Source: Alphaproteobacteria bacterium
Lineage (GTDB): Bacteria; Pseudomonadota; Alphaproteobacteria; Puniceispirillales; Puniceispirillaceae
Direction of reading: 5' to 3'
Length of the DNA: 7,917 nucleotides
NCBI GenBank assembly: GCA_016780695.1
Contig: JADHLK010000064.1
Span: forward strand, 1-7,917
Shown here: positions 7,075 to 7,917 of the stretch, one piece after another
How positions within the stretch are numbered: the first letter of the stretch is position 1
Layout: each line of letters opens with the position of its first letter
Notes under the pieces: model-generated
Told to the model about the DNA's origin: nothing
Databases searched by the model: none
What the model saw: only the letters and a program-made list of their open reading frames with translations
Made by a program: the position numbers and the translations under genes

Positions 7075-7545
7075 TCAGCTCGCCGGGCTGGCAAAGCCTG
7101 CCTGCAACCCGGCCAGTAATTCTGCCGGGCCAGTGATTTCCGCGACCCGCCCGTTATCATCTGCGGCCATGCCCAGCACAATCTCTATCCGGTCAGCAGG
7201 CAGCAGCGGCCCCAGCTTTTCCGGCCATTCTATCAGGCAGGCTGCCTCAAAAAAGGCATCCTCAATGCCCAGATTAAGGGCTTCATCCGGGCTCTCCAGC
7301 CGCCAGCAATCCATGTGCCAGACGGCCAGCCCGTCTGCAGTCTGATAGGTCTGGACAAGGGTGAAGCTGGGGCTTGGAATATCGCCGGTCTCCCCGCAGC
7401 CATGCCGGATAATCGCGCGCGCCAGTTCCGACTTGCCCACCCCCAGCGGCCCGCTCAGCGTGATGATCCTGCCAGCCGCCAGCAGCTGACCGAGAGTTGC
7501 GCCCAGCCTGTCCGTTGCGGCCAGATTATCCAGAACCAGCCGCAT
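7075..7545 (-). CDS. tsaE: TsaE, tRNA t6A37 threonylcarbamoyladenosine biosynthesis ATPase
   Basis: TsaE (formerly YjeE) is the small cytoplasmic ATPase that binds the TsaB-TsaD complex and is needed for repeated cycles of N6-threonylcarbamoylation of A37 in tRNAs reading ANN codons. The 156-residue protein is normal in length. It shows the P-loop GPLGVGKS (32-39), the SPSFTLVQTY segment (58-67), HMDCWRL with D79 (77-83), the downstream EALNLGIEDAF, and the signature LIEWPEKLG (104-112). Two substitutions stand out against the usual motifs: Pro for Asp in GDLGxGKT, and CW for LY in HxDLYRL. The catalytic Lys38 and acidic residues remain, so I expect an active protein. The ATG at 7545 begins 5 bp after the ahcY stop (TGACCGGGATG). 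There is no strong Shine-Dalgarno, so translation probably depends on ribosomes leaving ahcY. Downstream, addB follows after 88 bp on the same strand. Confidence 0.96.
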   Translation of the reverse strand: MRLVLDNLAATDRLGATLGQLLAAGRIITLSGPLGVGKSELARAIIRHGCGETGDIPSPSFTLVQTYQTADGLAVWHMDCWRLESPDEALNLGIEDAFFEAACLIEWPEKLGPLLPADRIEIVLGMAADDNGRVAEITGPAELLAGLQAGFASPAS

Positions 7546-7550
7546 CCCGG

Positions 7551-7917
7551 TCAGTAGCGATATTGGTCAGACTTGAACGGCCCGGCCTGTTCCACCCCTA
7601 TATAGGCGGCCTGATCAGCGCGTAGCTGGCTCAGCCTTGCCCCCACCTTCTCCAGATGCAGGGCTGCCACCTTTTCATCCAGATGGCGCGGCAGCGTATA
7701 GACCCGGTTCTCATAAGAGGCCGCGCTCTGCCACAGCTCCATCTGCGCCAGCACCTGATTGGTGAAAGAGGCAGACATCACAAAAGATGGGTGTCCTGTT
7801 GCACAGCCCAGATTAACCAGCCGCCCCTTCGCCAGCAGAATGATCCGTTTGCCATCCGGGAATTCTACCTCATCGACCTGCGGCTTGACCTCATGCCAGG
7901 CCATATTGCCCAACGCG
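7551..7917 (-). CDS. ahcY: Adenosylhomocysteinase, C-terminal part (5' end outside window)
   Basis: AhcY is the NAD-dependent cytoplasmic enzyme that splits S-adenosylhomocysteine into adenosine and homocysteine, relieving product inhibition of methyltransferases and feeding methionine regeneration. Only about the last 121 residues are present. They match the family closely: VKPQVDEVEFPDGKRIILLA, then GRLVNLGCATGHPSFVMSAS, FTNQVLAQMELW, LPRHLDEKVAALHLEKVGA, and the invariant tail ending PFKSDQYRY. The Lys and Tyr of that tail reach into the NAD site of the neighbouring subunit in known structures, so the C-terminus looks intact. The stop is TGA at 7553-7551. The frame stays open to the right edge; the TTG at 7913 is internal, not a start. 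Family members are usually 430-470 residues, so most of the gene, and any SAH or SAM riboswitch or promoter, lies off-window. The gene is 5 bp upstream of tsaE and likely cotranscribed with it. Confidence 0.97.
   Translation of the reverse strand, partial: ALGNMAWHEVKPQVDEVEFPDGKRIILLAKGRLVNLGCATGHPSFVMSASFTNQVLAQMELWQSAASYENRVYTLPRHLDEKVAALHLEKVGARLSQLRADQAAYIGVEQAGPFKSDQYRY

Noticed and set aside
1..7917. A novel defence or mobile system in this window
   Set aside because: All five genes are recognised housekeeping or transport families, and no transposase, integrase, toxin-antitoxin pair, CRISPR repeat or RNA gene is visible.

Overview
The window looks like ordinary chromosomal DNA from an alphaproteobacterium. 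The main evidence is the form of the two large proteins. The AddB here has no Walker A motif and carries the alphaproteobacterial signature segments AGSTGSQPAT, GLNEGVWP and LSAHDFMMLAG. Its partner is an AddA with an intact C-terminal RecB-type nuclease. The tsaE-addB-addA neighbourhood and a TRAP carboxylate permease also fit this class, and the DNA is clearly GC-rich (around 60% by eye in addAB). I cannot name a genus; a free-living, possibly marine lineage is only a guess from the TRAP permease and the tight packing.

Layout: (1) 2-562, plus strand: the C-terminal 186 codons of a TRAP transporter large permease (dctM family), cut by the left edge. (2) 536-3949, minus strand: addA, helicase-nuclease subunit, 1137 aa. 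Its stop codon lies inside dctM, giving a 27 bp tail-to-tail overlap. (3) 3942-6986, minus strand: addB, 1014 aa, overlapping the addA start by 8 bp. (4) 6987-7074: an 88 bp AT-rich gap with a possible promoter whose predicted transcription start falls on the addB ATG. (5) 7075-7545, minus strand: tsaE, the ATPase of tRNA t6A synthesis. (6) 7551-7917, minus strand: the C-terminal third or less of ahcY (adenosylhomocysteinase), cut by the right edge and 5 bp upstream of tsaE. No stretch over 300 bases lacks a gene. I see no tRNA, rRNA, mobile element, CRISPR array or prophage remnant.

How the genes work together: AddA and AddB form one heterodimer that resects double-strand breaks before RecA-dependent recombination, and the overlap with a strong internal Shine-Dalgarno should couple their synthesis. 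AhcY (SAM cycle) and TsaE (t6A37) are functionally unrelated housekeeping genes that probably share a transcript. DctM belongs to an unrelated, oppositely oriented uptake locus.

I did not find a convincing undescribed system. The observations most worth checking are the addA/dctM overlap, the compacted gene order (genes I would expect between tsaE and addB and after addA are absent), the possible leaderless addB promoter, a canonical G-quadruplex motif inside addA, and an in-frame 12 bp tandem repeat plus a recurrent 12-mer in addB.
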